NCBI RefSeq assembly: GCF_009604455.1
Contig: NZ_WEGL01000003.1
Location: 434,001 to 498,000 of the forward strand
From: Streptomyces sp. RB17
Lineage (GTDB): Bacteria > Actinomycetota > Actinomycetes > Streptomycetales > Streptomycetaceae
DNA length: 64,000 nucleotides
Direction: 5' to 3'
Below, piece by piece: positions 41,297 through 50,154 of the stretch. The stretch's first letter is position 1. Each line of letters starts with the position of its first letter. The notes under the pieces are model-generated. The model did no database searches, had not been told where the DNA came from, and worked only from the letters and a program-made list of their open reading frames with translations. Both the position numbers and the translations under genes were made by a program.

Positions 41297-42439
41297 ATGG
41301 CTGTTTCAACCCCCACCCTCGCCGCCGTTCCCGCTTCCCCCACCGCCGGAACGGCCCCCGCCCCCAGACCCCGGAGCCGGCTGCTCGCCCTGGACGGTCT
41401 GCGGCTCGTCGCCGCGCTGATGGTCTGCCTCTACCACTACACCGGTCGCGGCGGCACGGTCTCCGCGTCCTGGCACGGGAGCCCGGCCCACCTGTTCCCG
41501 ACGCTGTCCCGGGCCGCCGTCTATGGCAACCTCGGTGTGCAGCTCTTCTTCGTCATCAGTGGTTTCGTGATCTGCATGAGCAGTTGGGGCCGCACCCTCG
41601 GCGACTTCTTCCGCTCCCGGATCGCACGTCTCTACCCCGCCTACTGGGTGGCCCTGGTCCTGGTCACGGGGGCGTCCCTCGCCCTGCCCGTCGTGGTCCA
41701 CCCGGTCCGCCTCGACGAGTTCCTGGTCAACCTGACGATGCTCCAGCAGCCGATGGGCGCGACCCGCGTGCTGGGCGTGTGCTGGACGCTGTGGGTCGAG
41801 GTCCGTTTCTACGCGCTGTTCGCGCTGCTCGTCGTCCTGCGCGGGGTGACCTACCGCCGGGTGGTGCTGTTCGCGTGCGTCTGGACCCTGGCGGCCGTCC
41901 TGTGCCACTCGTCCGGCAACGAGCTGCTGAACCAGGTCGTCATGCCCGAGTACGCCCCGTTCTTCACCGGCGGTCTGGCGCTGTACCTGGTCCACCGCTT
42001 CGGCGGCGACCTGCTCGCCTGGGGCATCGTCGCGATGTCCTGGCTGCTCGCCCAGAGCGAGGCCACGCGCGGCCTGTGGGGCCCGCACCCGCACCGTGAC
42101 CCCTATGTCGTCGTCCTGATCGTCACCGTCGCCTTCGCGGCCGTCGCCACCGTGGCGCTGGGCTGGACGCGCTGGGCCTCCTGGCCGTGGCTGGTGACGG
42201 CGGGCGCGCTGACGTACCCGTTCTACCTGGTGCACGAGCACCTCGGCTGGTTCGTCATCCGGGTGCTGCACCGGGGGCTCGGGCTGCCCGCGTGGCCGAC
42301 GCTCGGGGTGACGGTGGTCTCCATGCTGCTGCTCGCCTGGCTGATCCACCGGTTCGTGGAGAGGCCGTTCGGGCCGCGTCTGAAGCGGGCGCTGAAGGAG
42401 CGGAAGTTGGGCGTGCGTTCATCTCGTCTTGGGTTTTGA
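41297..42439 (+). CDS. OafA/acyltransferase-3-family membrane acyltransferase
   Basis: A 380-residue acyltransferase-3 protein with about ten membrane helices. LLALDGLRLVAALMVCLYHYTG (conserved His in CLYHYT) and LGVQLFFVISGFVICMSSWGR are family hallmarks, with RSRIARLYPAYWVAL between helices and the C-terminal FVERPFGPRL signature. Such enzymes O-acylate surface sugars. Next to the polymer cluster it could acetylate the nonulosonic acid polymer. ATG start; no terminator before the methyltransferase gene. Confidence 0.9.
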   Translation: MAVSTPTLAAVPASPTAGTAPAPRPRSRLLALDGLRLVAALMVCLYHYTGRGGTVSASWHGSPAHLFPTLSRAAVYGNLGVQLFFVISGFVICMSSWGRTLGDFFRSRIARLYPAYWVALVLVTGASLALPVVVHPVRLDEFLVNLTMLQQPMGATRVLGVCWTLWVEVRFYALFALLVVLRGVTYRRVVLFACVWTLAAVLCHSSGNELLNQVVMPEYAPFFTGGLALYLVHRFGGDLLAWGIVAMSWLLAQSEATRGLWGPHPHRDPYVVVLIVTVAFAAVATVALGWTRWASWPWLVTAGALTYPFYLVHEHLGWFVIRVLHRGLGLPAWPTLGVTVVSMLLLAWLIHRFVERPFGPRLKRALKERKLGVRSSRLGF

Positions 42440-42543
42440 ACCGGCACCTCGGGCAGGCACCGTAGAGCCCTTGCCACCCCCAGGCCGCACAGGCTTTCCG
42501 CAGGGATCCCACAGACGCCGTACCGAGGGAGTGCCCACCCCGC

Positions 42544-43479
42544 ATGGCCACCATCCAGGAAACGACGCGACAGCCCCACCGTCTCGACGACGTCGCCGGC
42601 TGGTTCCCGGTGCTCGACCAGTTGCTCTTCGACTGGTTCCTGAACCGGCAGGAAACCGCGGAGATGCGAGGTGATCTGCTGGAAGTCGGGGTCTACATGG
42701 GAAAGAGCGCGATCTTCATCGGCCGGCACCAGCAGCCGGGCGAGCGGTACACGGTGTGCGACCTCTTCGAGGGCGACGCCCCGGACGACGCCAACCAGGC
42801 CGAGTCCTCGAAGTCGTACGGCGCGCTGACCCGGCGCGTCTTCGAGGGCAACTACCTCTCCTTCCACGACGAACTGCCCCGTGTGCTGCAGGGCCCCAGC
42901 TCGCTGGTGCCCGCCGAGGTCGAGCCGGACTCCTGCCGGTTCGTGCACATCGACGCGTCCCACCTGTACGAGCATGTGCACGGCGACATCGGCACCGCCC
43001 GCGATCTGCTGCTCCCGGACGGAATCGTCGTCCTGGACGACTTCCGCTCCGAGCACACCCCCGGAGTCTCGATAGCCACCTGGGAGGCCGTGCTCAACCG
43101 TGGCCTGCGCCCCGTCTGCCTGAGCACCCAGAAGCTCTACGGCACCTGGGGCGACCCGGAGCCGGTCCAGGAGGAGCTGCTGGCCATGGTGCGGGAGCGG
43201 TCCGACTGCCATCTGAGCGTCCAGGAGGCCGCCGGACACCGGATCGTCCGGCTGAAGTCCAAGGGCATGCGGGCGCCGGAGTTCCCGCCCTCCAGGCACG
43301 CGGAGGCGGCCGCGCTGCCGCAGTCGCAGCCGGAGCCGCTTCCGCGGGAGACCCCGACGCCCGCGCCGGTGCGGCCCGTACCGCGCCGTGGCGCGAGCCG
43401 GGTCCGCCGGGTCGCCGTCGACCTGCTGCCGCCGGTGGTCACCCGGGCGATCCGCAACGCCCGCGCCGCCCGGAGGTGA
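42544..43479 (+). CDS. Class I methyltransferase (Methyltransf_24-like)
   Basis: A 311-residue protein with a SAM-binding core near the start: RGDLLEVGVYMGKSAIFIGR (motif I), YTVCDLFEG (acidic loop), FVHIDASHLYEHVHGDIGTARDLLLPDGIVVLDDF (typical of the TylF/Methyltransf_24 group). The last 90 residues are a Pro/Arg-rich basic tail, perhaps surface-anchoring or a membrane-contact segment. It may methylate the surface polymer, consistent with the neighbouring acyltransferase. It converges on the TetR gene with a 4-base gap. Confidence 0.82.
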   Translation: MATIQETTRQPHRLDDVAGWFPVLDQLLFDWFLNRQETAEMRGDLLEVGVYMGKSAIFIGRHQQPGERYTVCDLFEGDAPDDANQAESSKSYGALTRRVFEGNYLSFHDELPRVLQGPSSLVPAEVEPDSCRFVHIDASHLYEHVHGDIGTARDLLLPDGIVVLDDFRSEHTPGVSIATWEAVLNRGLRPVCLSTQKLYGTWGDPEPVQEELLAMVRERSDCHLSVQEAAGHRIVRLKSKGMRAPEFPPSRHAEAAALPQSQPEPLPRETPTPAPVRPVPRRGASRVRRVAVDLLPPVVTRAIRNARAARR

Positions 43480-43483
43480 CGGC

Positions 43484-44134
43484 TCAGCCGATCCCGTACC
43501 GCGCCCCGACACCCGCGATCACGATCGCCAGGCCCTCCTCGAACTGCTCGTCGTAACCGTCGAAGAGCAGCTGTCCCACCTCGGCGGCGAGCGGGAACTC
43601 GGCCATCCGCCGGGCGCGTTCCCCGACGTCGTACCCCTCCCGGCGCTCGCCCGGGAGGGGCTGCACGCCCTGCTCCTCGGTGACGAAGCCGATCGTGTAC
43701 GCGTTCACCGTGCGGCCCGCGTGGACCGCCTGGGCGAGCGTGAATCCGGCTTCCGTCAGCAGCCGCAGGTTGGCCTCCAGCTGGGGCGCGTGGTCCGTGC
43801 CCGTGAAACGTGACCCGCTGAACACCTTGGCGCCGTCGCGGTAGCCGAGCAGCGCGGCCCGCAGTCCGCGGCCCGCTTTCAGCAGTCGCTCCTGCCAGGT
43901 GTCGGCGGGATCGAGCTCGGTGCCCGCGACCGTCCGCCGGTACATCTCCGTCGCCATCTCGTCCAGCAGCGCCTGCTTGTCCTTGAAGTGCCAGTACAGC
44001 GCGGGCGCCTTGACGTCCAGCTCCTTCGCGATGGCGCGCAGGGTCAGGCCGTCCAGGCCGACCTCGTTCAGCAGCCGCAGCGCGGCGTCGGCGACGCGTC
44101 GGCGGTCCAGGGGTGCGCGTTTCTCGGGGCTCAC
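43484..44134 (-). CDS. TetR-family repressor of the neighbouring monooxygenase
   Basis: A 216-residue TetR repressor with the TetR_C1-type ligand domain. The helix-turn-helix is RVADAALRLLNEVGLDGLTLRAIAKELDVKAPALYWHFKDKQALLDEM. The C-terminal part (LEANLRLLTEAGFTLAQAVHAGRTVNAYTIGFV) is like the tetracycline-repressor ligand domain. It is divergent from a FAD monooxygenase gene, and two identical-type operators fill the gap, so it almost certainly represses both genes until a ligand binds. GTG start at 44134. Confidence 0.92.
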   Translation of the reverse strand: MSPEKRAPLDRRRVADAALRLLNEVGLDGLTLRAIAKELDVKAPALYWHFKDKQALLDEMATEMYRRTVAGTELDPADTWQERLLKAGRGLRAALLGYRDGAKVFSGSRFTGTDHAPQLEANLRLLTEAGFTLAQAVHAGRTVNAYTIGFVTEEQGVQPLPGERREGYDVGERARRMAEFPLAAEVGQLLFDGYDEQFEEGLAIVIAGVGARYGIG

Positions 44135-44143
44135 GCTTGACAG

Positions 44144-44158
44144 CTTAACAGCGTTAAG
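44144..44158. promoter_or_regulatory. TetR operator O1 (CTTAAC-AGC-GTTAAG)
   Basis: A perfect 6+6 dyad with a 3-base centre, 10 bases upstream of the TetR start. It immediately follows a TTGACA -35-like hexamer (44137-44142) on the plus strand. Confidence 0.88.
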
Positions 44159-44180
44159 GGCAGGCTCATGGGCAACGGAG

Positions 44181-44195
44181 CTTAACGACGTTAAG
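44181..44195. promoter_or_regulatory. TetR operator O2 (CTTAAC-GAC-GTTAAG)
   Basis: A second dyad identical in its arms to O1, 37 bp centre to centre from it. Its right arm runs into the AAGGAG ribosome site of the monooxygenase gene, so repressor binding would cover the translation start region. Confidence 0.88.
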
Positions 44196-44205
44196 GAGAT
44201 ATGCG

Positions 44206-45576
44206 ATGGATGTTCTGATCGTGGGGGCGGGTCCGACGGGCCTGACACTCGGCATCGACCTCGCCCGGCGCGGCGTGGAGGCCCTGATCGTGGAGCGGGC
44301 GGAGGCACTGTTCCCTGGCTCGCGCGGCAAGGGGCTCCAGCCGCGCACCCTGGAGGTCTTCGACGACCTCGGGGTGCTGCAGGCGATCCGCGCTGCGGGC
44401 GGCCCCGTCCCCATGCGGATGATCTGGAAGGACGGCGAGCGGGTCGGCGAACAGCCGATGTTCGACAAGGCCGAGGCGGACGCGGGCACTCCGTACGCCG
44501 AGCCGTGGATGGTCGCGCAGTGGCGGACGCAGGAGATCATGTACGCGCGACTGCTGGAGCTGGGCGGCCGGGTCGCCTTCGGGCACGAGGTGACCGGCCT
44601 GGAGCAGGACGCGGCGGGCGTGACCGTGCGGTTCGCCGACGGTACGACCGCTCGCGCGGGGTACGTCGTCGCGGCCGACGGCGGTCGCTCGGTGGTCCGG
44701 CGCGCGGTGGGCGTGGGCATGACCGGCGAGCCGGTGGACCCCGCGCCGTTCCTGGTCGCGGACGTACGGCTGCGGGGCCTGGACCGGGGCCACTGGCACG
44801 CGTTCCCGGGACCCGAGGGCAGCGGGGTCATGCTGTGCCCGCTCCCCGCCACGGAGGACTTCCAGCTGGCGGGGCGCTTCCCGGAGGGCACGGACCTCGA
44901 CCTGTCCCTCGACGGCGTCCGCAAGATCGTCGCCGAGTACACCCACCTGGACGCCGAGGACGTGACGGAACTGCGCTGGGCATCGGACTTCCGTCCACGC
45001 GCCGCCCTCGCGGACCGCTTCCGGGTCGGCCGGGTGTTCCTCGCCGGCGACGCGGCCCACGTGCACTCCCCGGCCGGCGGCCAGGGCCTGAACACCAGCG
45101 TCCAGGACGCCTACAACCTGGGCTGGAAGCTGGGCGCGGTGCTGCGGGCCGGGGCGCCGGACTCCCTTCTCGACACCTATGCGGAGGAACGCCGGGCGAA
45201 CGCCGCGGCCATGCTGAACCTCTCGACGGGGGTGCACCGCGGTGAGGTACGGCGCGGGAAGGCGACGATGCAACTGGGGCTGGGCTACCGGGAGTCGTCC
45301 CTGAGCGTGGAGACGCGCAGGGACCCGACCGGCGTCCGGGCGGGCGACCGCGCCCCGGACGGCACGGTGTCCGGGGTCCGCCTCTTCGACGTGTTCCGCG
45401 GCCCGCACTGGACGCTGCTGGGCGCAGACGCCCCGGCCGTTGGCGTGCGCGCGCTCCCGACGGCGCCGGCGTCGTACGGCCCGGGGGTCTTCCTGATCCG
45501 CCCCGACGGCTATGTGGGCTGGACGGGCGAGGCGGCGGACGGGGTCGGGGCCTACCTGGCCGGGGTCGGCGTCTGA
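44206..45576 (+). CDS. FAD-dependent aromatic monooxygenase (PHBH/rifampicin-monooxygenase type)
   Basis: A 456-residue class A flavoprotein hydroxylase. N-terminal dinucleotide motif VLIVGAGPTGLTLGIDLARRG, the DG motif YVVAADGGRSVVRRAVG, and the FAD-ribityl motif VFLAGDAAHVHSPAGGQGLNTSVQDAYNLGWKLGAVL. The C-terminal thioredoxin-like domain (VFLIRPDGYVGWTG) is present. Homologues hydroxylate polyketides or inactivate antibiotics such as rifampicin and tetracyclines. Control by a divergent TetR gene suggests induction by a xenobiotic or an own metabolite; substrate unknown. Confidence 0.93.
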   Translation: MDVLIVGAGPTGLTLGIDLARRGVEALIVERAEALFPGSRGKGLQPRTLEVFDDLGVLQAIRAAGGPVPMRMIWKDGERVGEQPMFDKAEADAGTPYAEPWMVAQWRTQEIMYARLLELGGRVAFGHEVTGLEQDAAGVTVRFADGTTARAGYVVAADGGRSVVRRAVGVGMTGEPVDPAPFLVADVRLRGLDRGHWHAFPGPEGSGVMLCPLPATEDFQLAGRFPEGTDLDLSLDGVRKIVAEYTHLDAEDVTELRWASDFRPRAALADRFRVGRVFLAGDAAHVHSPAGGQGLNTSVQDAYNLGWKLGAVLRAGAPDSLLDTYAEERRANAAAMLNLSTGVHRGEVRRGKATMQLGLGYRESSLSVETRRDPTGVRAGDRAPDGTVSGVRLFDVFRGPHWTLLGADAPAVGVRALPTAPASYGPGVFLIRPDGYVGWTGEAADGVGAYLAGVGV

Positions 45577-45583
45577 CCCCGCC

Positions 45584-46234
45584 CTACGCGCTGGCCAGCG
45601 TCAGCTTCACGGCAAAGCCCAGGAACAGCGCGCCCGCCGCCGAAGTGGCCGTCGCCGACAGCCGCTTGCGCCGCCGGAACGCCGCGGCAAGGCGGGTGCC
45701 GCTGAATATCAGCGCGCTGAGATAGAGGAAGCTCGCCAGCTGGGCGAACGCGCCGAGGACGACGAAGGACAGGGCCGGGTAGGCGTAGTCCGGATCGACG
45801 AACTGCACGAAGAAGGCGACGAAGAACAGGATCGCCTTGGGGTTGAAGAGGCTGACGACGAACGCCCGCCGAAAGGGCCGCTCGTCTCCGGTCCCGAGCG
45901 GGGTGTCCTCCTCCGCGGCCTGCTCTCTCCGGGTCCGCCACATCTGCCAGGCGGCCCGCAGCATCCCGATCGCCAGCCAGGTCAGATACCCGGCACCGGC
46001 GTACTTCACGATCCCGAACAGCAGGGCGTTGGCCTTCAGCAACGAGGCGACCCCGGCGGCGGACAACGTCATCAGCACGGTGTCGCCGCACCACACCCCC
46101 GCGGCAGCGGTGTAGCCCGCCCGCACTCCGCGCCGCGCGGCCACGGAGAGGACGTAGAGGGAATTGGGCCCGGGCAGCAGGACGATCAGGACGAGTCCTG
46201 CCAGATAGGTGGGAAGGTCGATGACGCCGAACAT
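45584..46234 (-). CDS. LysE/LeuE-family amino acid exporter
   Basis: A 216-residue LysE-family transporter with about six helices. Family signature: YLAGLVLIVLLPGPNSLYVLSVAARRGVRAGYTAAAGVWCGDTVLM; mid-protein FRRAFVVSLFNPKAILFFVAFFVQFV. The opening MFGVIDLPTYLAGLVLIVLLPGPNSLYVLS resembles the leucine efflux protein LeuE. It converges on the monooxygenase gene with a 7-base gap. Confidence 0.9.
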   Translation of the reverse strand: MFGVIDLPTYLAGLVLIVLLPGPNSLYVLSVAARRGVRAGYTAAAGVWCGDTVLMTLSAAGVASLLKANALLFGIVKYAGAGYLTWLAIGMLRAAWQMWRTRREQAAEEDTPLGTGDERPFRRAFVVSLFNPKAILFFVAFFVQFVDPDYAYPALSFVVLGAFAQLASFLYLSALIFSGTRLAAAFRRRKRLSATATSAAGALFLGFAVKLTLASA

Positions 46235-46300
46235 GGGTGGAGTGTCGCACGGGGGTACGACACTCCGGTCCGGGTGGGTCGGGGGTCGCCGTCCCGGAGG

Positions 46301-47881
46301 TCAGAACACCTCCGACGGCTCGTACGCCCCCCAGACCCCGCGGAGCGCGTTGCACACCTCCCCCACCGTCGCCCGCGCCCGCAGCGCCTCCTTCATCGGG
46401 TACAGGACGTTGTCCTCCCCCTCGGCCGCCTTCCGCAACGCGTCCAGCGCCGCGTCCACCGCCCGCTGGTCGCGCTCGGCCCGCAGCTTCTCCAGCCGCT
46501 CCGCCTGGCGGGCCTCGATGGCGGGATCGACGCGGAGGGGCTCGTACGGTTCCTCCGCGTCCAACTGGAAGCGGTTGACGCCGACCACCACCCGGTCCCC
46601 GGAGTCCGTCTCCTGGGCGATCCGGTAGGCGTTCCGCTCGATCTCGGACTTCTGGAAGCCCCGCTCGATCGCCGCGACCGCCCCGCCCAGGTCCGCCACC
46701 CGCCGCATCAGGTCGACGGCCGCCTCCTCGACCTCGTCCGTCATCCGCTCCACCGCGTACGACCCCGCGAACGGATCCACCGTCGCCGTCACGTCCGTCT
46801 CGTGCGCCAGCACCTGCTGGGTGCGCAGCGCCAGGCGGGCGGACTTGTCGGTCGGCAGGGCGATCGCCTCGTCGAAGGAGTTGGTGTGCAGGGACTGGGT
46901 GCCGCCCAGCACCGCGGCCAGGGCCTGTACGGCGACCCGGACCAGGTTCACCTCCGGCTGCTGCGCCGTCAGCTGGACGCCCGCCGTCTGGGTGTGGAAG
47001 CGGAGCATCAGGGACTTGGGGTTGCGCGCCCCGAACTCCTCCCGCATCACCCGCGCCCAGATCCTGCGGGCGGCACGGAACTTGGCGACCTCCTCCAGCA
47101 GCGTCGTACGGGCCACGAAGAAGAAGGACAGGCGGGGCGCGAAGTCGTCGACGGACATACCGGCCGCGACCGCCGTACGGACGTACTCGATGCCGTCCGC
47201 CAGGGTGAAGGCGATCTCCTGGACGGGCGACGCCCCGGCCTCGGCCATGTGGTAGCCGGAGATCGAGATCGTGTTCCACTTCGGGATCTCGGCGGTGCAG
47301 TACTTGAAGATGTCCGCCGTCAGGCGCAGGGACGGCTTCGGCGGGAAGATGTACGTCCCCCGCGCGATGTACTCCTTCAGCACGTCGTTCTGGATCGTGC
47401 CGGTCAGCTGGCCGGCCCGCGCTCCCTGCTCCTCCGCCACCAGCTGGTAGAGCAGCAGCAGGAGGGCGGCCGGGGCGTTGATGGTCATCGAGGTCGACAC
47501 CTGGTCGAGCGGGATGCCGTCGAACAGCGCCCGCATGTCCTCGACCGAGTCGATCGCCACGCCGACCTTGCCGACCTCGCCGTGCGCGAGGGGCGCGTCG
47601 GAGTCGTGGCCCATCTGGGTGGGCAGGTCGAAGGCGACCGACAGGCCGGTGGTGCCGTGGGCGATCAGCTGCCGGTAGCGGGCGTTCGATTCGGCGGCGG
47701 TGCCGAAGCCGGCGTACTGGCGCATGGTCCAGGGGCGGCCGGTGTACATGCTCGGGTAGACCCCGCGGGTGAAGGGGTACGTGCCCGGTTCGCCCAGTTG
47801 CCCGGCCGGGTCCCAGCCCTGTAGGTCCTGCGGCCCGTAGACCGGCTCGATGGGCAGTCCCGACTCCGACTCACGCGTCAT
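46301..47881 (-). CDS. Acyl-CoA mutase large subunit (methylmalonyl-CoA mutase type) without B12 domain
   Basis: A 526-residue TIM-barrel acyl-CoA mutase. Landmarks are [100 protein letters not shown] and [13 protein letters not shown]. It ends before the cobalamin-binding DxHxxG domain, so it needs a separate small subunit, as isobutyryl-CoA mutases and mutase-like MCM subunits do; none is seen nearby. The retained Tyr (SMY) and Arg (SLR) are compatible with methylmalonyl-CoA as substrate. The ATG at 47881 has a GGAGG ribosome site. Confidence 0.88.
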   Translation of the reverse strand: MTRESESGLPIEPVYGPQDLQGWDPAGQLGEPGTYPFTRGVYPSMYTGRPWTMRQYAGFGTAAESNARYRQLIAHGTTGLSVAFDLPTQMGHDSDAPLAHGEVGKVGVAIDSVEDMRALFDGIPLDQVSTSMTINAPAALLLLLYQLVAEEQGARAGQLTGTIQNDVLKEYIARGTYIFPPKPSLRLTADIFKYCTAEIPKWNTISISGYHMAEAGASPVQEIAFTLADGIEYVRTAVAAGMSVDDFAPRLSFFFVARTTLLEEVAKFRAARRIWARVMREEFGARNPKSLMLRFHTQTAGVQLTAQQPEVNLVRVAVQALAAVLGGTQSLHTNSFDEAIALPTDKSARLALRTQQVLAHETDVTATVDPFAGSYAVERMTDEVEEAAVDLMRRVADLGGAVAAIERGFQKSEIERNAYRIAQETDSGDRVVVGVNRFQLDAEEPYEPLRVDPAIEARQAERLEKLRAERDQRAVDAALDALRKAAEGEDNVLYPMKEALRARATVGEVCNALRGVWGAYEPSEVF

Positions 47882-47960
47882 GGATGCCTCCGGGGTGCGT
47901 TCTGTCACCCCTCACCATGCCCCGTCGTTCGGCGGCGGTCACGCGGGGAAGCATCCCGGC

Positions 47961-48839
47961 ATGAGGATCTCGGGAAGACCCGCCGCCCTGCTCGCCTCGA
48001 CCGCCGCCCTCGCCGCCCTGTGCGGCTGCACCGTCCAGCCCACGGACTCCGACGGCAAGGCCCGGGCACCGGGGCAGGTCCCGGCCCAGGGGCGGGCTCA
48101 GGGACAGGCTCAGGGACGGGTCCCCGGCCAGGCACAGGAGCGGACCCCGGGAAACGGCCGGGCACGTCCCACCCGGACGGAGCAGCCGCCCTCGGCCGCG
48201 CCCGCTGCCCGGGTGCTGTACGCGCGCGGCGACAGCGGGGCGGGCGTACGGGAGCTGCAGGCCCGGCTGCGCCAGCTGGACTGGCTGTTCGACGGGCCGA
48301 CGGGGTCGTACGACGATCTGACCGAGCGGGCCGTCCGGGGCTTCCAGGGCAGGCGCGGGCTGCCGCAGACCGGGCGCACGGACACCGTCACCTGGGAGCG
48401 GCTGGTGCAGATGACCCACACGCCCGGCACGTGGGAGCTGTACCTGATGGGCGGTCAGCCGGCCGGCGCACCCGACCCGCGCTGTATGACCGGGCGCGTG
48501 CTGTGCATCGACAAGACGACGCGGACGCTGCGCTGGATGGTCGACGGGCGGACGCTGTCGACGACGGCGGTGCGGTTCGGGGCGCAGTACACGCCGACCC
48601 GGGAGGGTGTCTTCCACATCTACTGGAAGGCCCGGGACTGGGTGTCGACGCTCTATCACTCGCCGATGCCGTACGCGATGTTCTTCAGCGGCGGCGAGGC
48701 CGTGCACTACTCGTACGACTTCGCGGCGCGCGGATACGCGGGGGCGTCGCACGGGTGCGTGAACGTCCGGGACGAGGCCGCGATCCAGCAGCTGTTCGCT
48801 CAGGTGCGGGTGGGCGACAAGGTCGTCGTCCACTGGTGA
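47961..48839 (+). CDS. L,D-transpeptidase lipoprotein with peptidoglycan-binding domain
   Basis: A 292-residue exported lipoprotein (signal peptide, lipobox LCGC, Cys23). Then a Gln/Gly/Pro-rich low-complexity linker (residues 40-75), a PG_binding_1 domain (SGAGVRELQARLRQLDWLFDGPTGSYDDLTERAVRGFQGRRGL) and a YkuD L,D-transpeptidase domain with the catalytic HGCVNV motif (His264, Cys266). It would make or remodel 3-3 crosslinks in the wall. It diverges from the mutase gene, the starts being about 80 bases apart. Upstream in-frame ATG/GTG codons would precede the signal peptide and are not used. Confidence 0.93.
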   Translation: MRISGRPAALLASTAALAALCGCTVQPTDSDGKARAPGQVPAQGRAQGQAQGRVPGQAQERTPGNGRARPTRTEQPPSAAPAARVLYARGDSGAGVRELQARLRQLDWLFDGPTGSYDDLTERAVRGFQGRRGLPQTGRTDTVTWERLVQMTHTPGTWELYLMGGQPAGAPDPRCMTGRVLCIDKTTRTLRWMVDGRTLSTTAVRFGAQYTPTREGVFHIYWKARDWVSTLYHSPMPYAMFFSGGEAVHYSYDFAARGYAGASHGCVNVRDEAAIQQLFAQVRVGDKVVVHW

Positions 48840-49000
48840 CGCGGGGATGTGCGGGGCGCGGGCGGGACCGGGGGAACGTGTCCCGCCCGCGCCAGGTGCA
48901 CGAGCCGTGGGTACGGGGGGAACCCCGGCTCAGTGCGACGGCCGATGACCAGTCGGCTCACTCAGTACTGCGCGCCGGGCTCCAAAAACGTCACACCCCA

Positions 49001-49020
49001 CGCGGAAAATTTTTCGCGAT
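49001..49020. terminator. AT-rich dyad between convergent genes
   Basis: GCGGAAAATTTTTCGC is a near-palindrome with a T5 run, very unusual in this GC-rich window, placed between the L,D-transpeptidase gene and the convergent anti-sigma-like gene. It may act as a two-way terminator. Confidence 0.5.
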
Positions 49021-49077
49021 CTACGAAACCGCAGGTCAGAGGGATTTCACGGTGCGGGTTTCGGAGCGGCCGACGGA

Positions 49078-50154
49078 TCAGAGCGCCGTGTAGGTCGGGC
49101 TCGGCATGGGGCCCAGAATGGTGCCGGTCGTCCGCCGGGCGGGGTGGGTCGCGGCGTTGGCCGTGGGAGCGAGCGCGGCGCCGTCGCCGTGCCGGCCCCT
49201 GCCGCCGCCGTTGCCCTTGCCGTGGCCGCCGCCCTCGCCGGGGTGGCCGTCGCCGCCCCGGCCGGGGTTGCCTTCCTCGTCGCCGCCCTTGCCCTTGTTG
49301 CCGCCCTCGTCGCCCTTGCCGCCGCTCGTCCCGCCGTCGCCCGAGTCGGCGACGGACAGCACGACCTTGCAGTACCGGCTGACCCGGGCGCTGCCGCCCG
49401 CCAGGTTCTCCAGAGCGCGCCGGCGGCCGGCGTCCAGTTCCCTGCCGTCCCGGATGTCCCGGCAGGCCGCGTCCCGCCACCGGCCACCGGGGGTGCCGGA
49501 GGAGTCGCCGGCGCCGGGCGCGGTGCTCCTGCCGTGACGGTCGTCCGGTGTCACCGCCCTGCCGGAGGCGCCGCGGCTGGTGCCGGTGCTGCCGCTCGGC
49601 ACCCCGGGCCCCGCGGTCGGACCCGGGGTGCCCTGCGGGACCGAGGCGAGCGGCGCCCTGGAGGTCGGGCCGGTGGAGACGGAGGTGGCGGGGCGGGGGT
49701 GCTCGGGCCCGAACGGCGTGGGCAGCACCCCGGTTCCGGCGGCCATGGCGACCCCGCCGACCGTGCCCACGGCCACCGCCGCGGCCAGCGCCAGGCGCAC
49801 CGGGCGGGCCCAGCGGGGCCGGCGGGCCGTGATTCCGGTACGCGACCGGGCGCCGATGCGGACCAGGCCCGCGTCGGCGCCGGGTACGGGCAGGGCGGAG
49901 GTGGCGTCGGCACGGCCGACGGCGGTGCGTTCGGTGCCGGCTGCCTCGCGGGCCTTGCGGAACGCGGCCAGGGCGGCCTGTTCGCCGGGGAGTTCACCAG
50001 CGGCGGGGGCGGCGTGCGCGGTCAGTGCGCCGAGTGCCTGGGAGAGGCGTTCGGCCTGGTCACGGGCGGAGGCGTCGACGGCTTCCAGCGACTCACCGCG
50101 CAGCAGGCGTTCCGCCGTCTCACGGTTCAGCCACTTGTCCTGCTCGTCGGCCAT
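49078..50154 (-). CDS. Anti-sigma-like membrane protein partner of the adjacent ECF sigma factor
   Basis: A 358-residue protein with one membrane helix (RLALAAAVAVGTVGGVAMAA, about residue 125). The cytoplasmic part, MADEQDKWLNRETAERLLRGESLEAVDASARDQAERLSQALGAL, is helical and acidic-basic like anti-sigma N-termini. The outside part is a long Gly/Pro/Thr/Ser-rich region with two cysteines and a Gly/Lys/Asp-rich tail (KGDEGGNKGKGGDEEG). Its ATG overlaps the sigma-factor stop (TGATG), the usual sigma/anti-sigma arrangement. No ZAS zinc motif is seen, so the anti-sigma role is inferred from position and layout. Confidence 0.8.
   Translation of the reverse strand: MADEQDKWLNRETAERLLRGESLEAVDASARDQAERLSQALGALTAHAAPAAGELPGEQAALAAFRKAREAAGTERTAVGRADATSALPVPGADAGLVRIGARSRTGITARRPRWARPVRLALAAAVAVGTVGGVAMAAGTGVLPTPFGPEHPRPATSVSTGPTSRAPLASVPQGTPGPTAGPGVPSGSTGTSRGASGRAVTPDDRHGRSTAPGAGDSSGTPGGRWRDAACRDIRDGRELDAGRRRALENLAGGSARVSRYCKVVLSVADSGDGGTSGGKGDEGGNKGKGGDEEGNPGRGGDGHPGEGGGHGKGNGGGRGRHGDGAALAPTANAATHPARRTTGTILGPMPSPTYTAL

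Noticed and set aside
47882..47908. Upstream GTG start for the acyl-CoA mutase
   Set aside because: The GGAGG ribosome site lies correctly for the ATG at 47881, not for the GTG.
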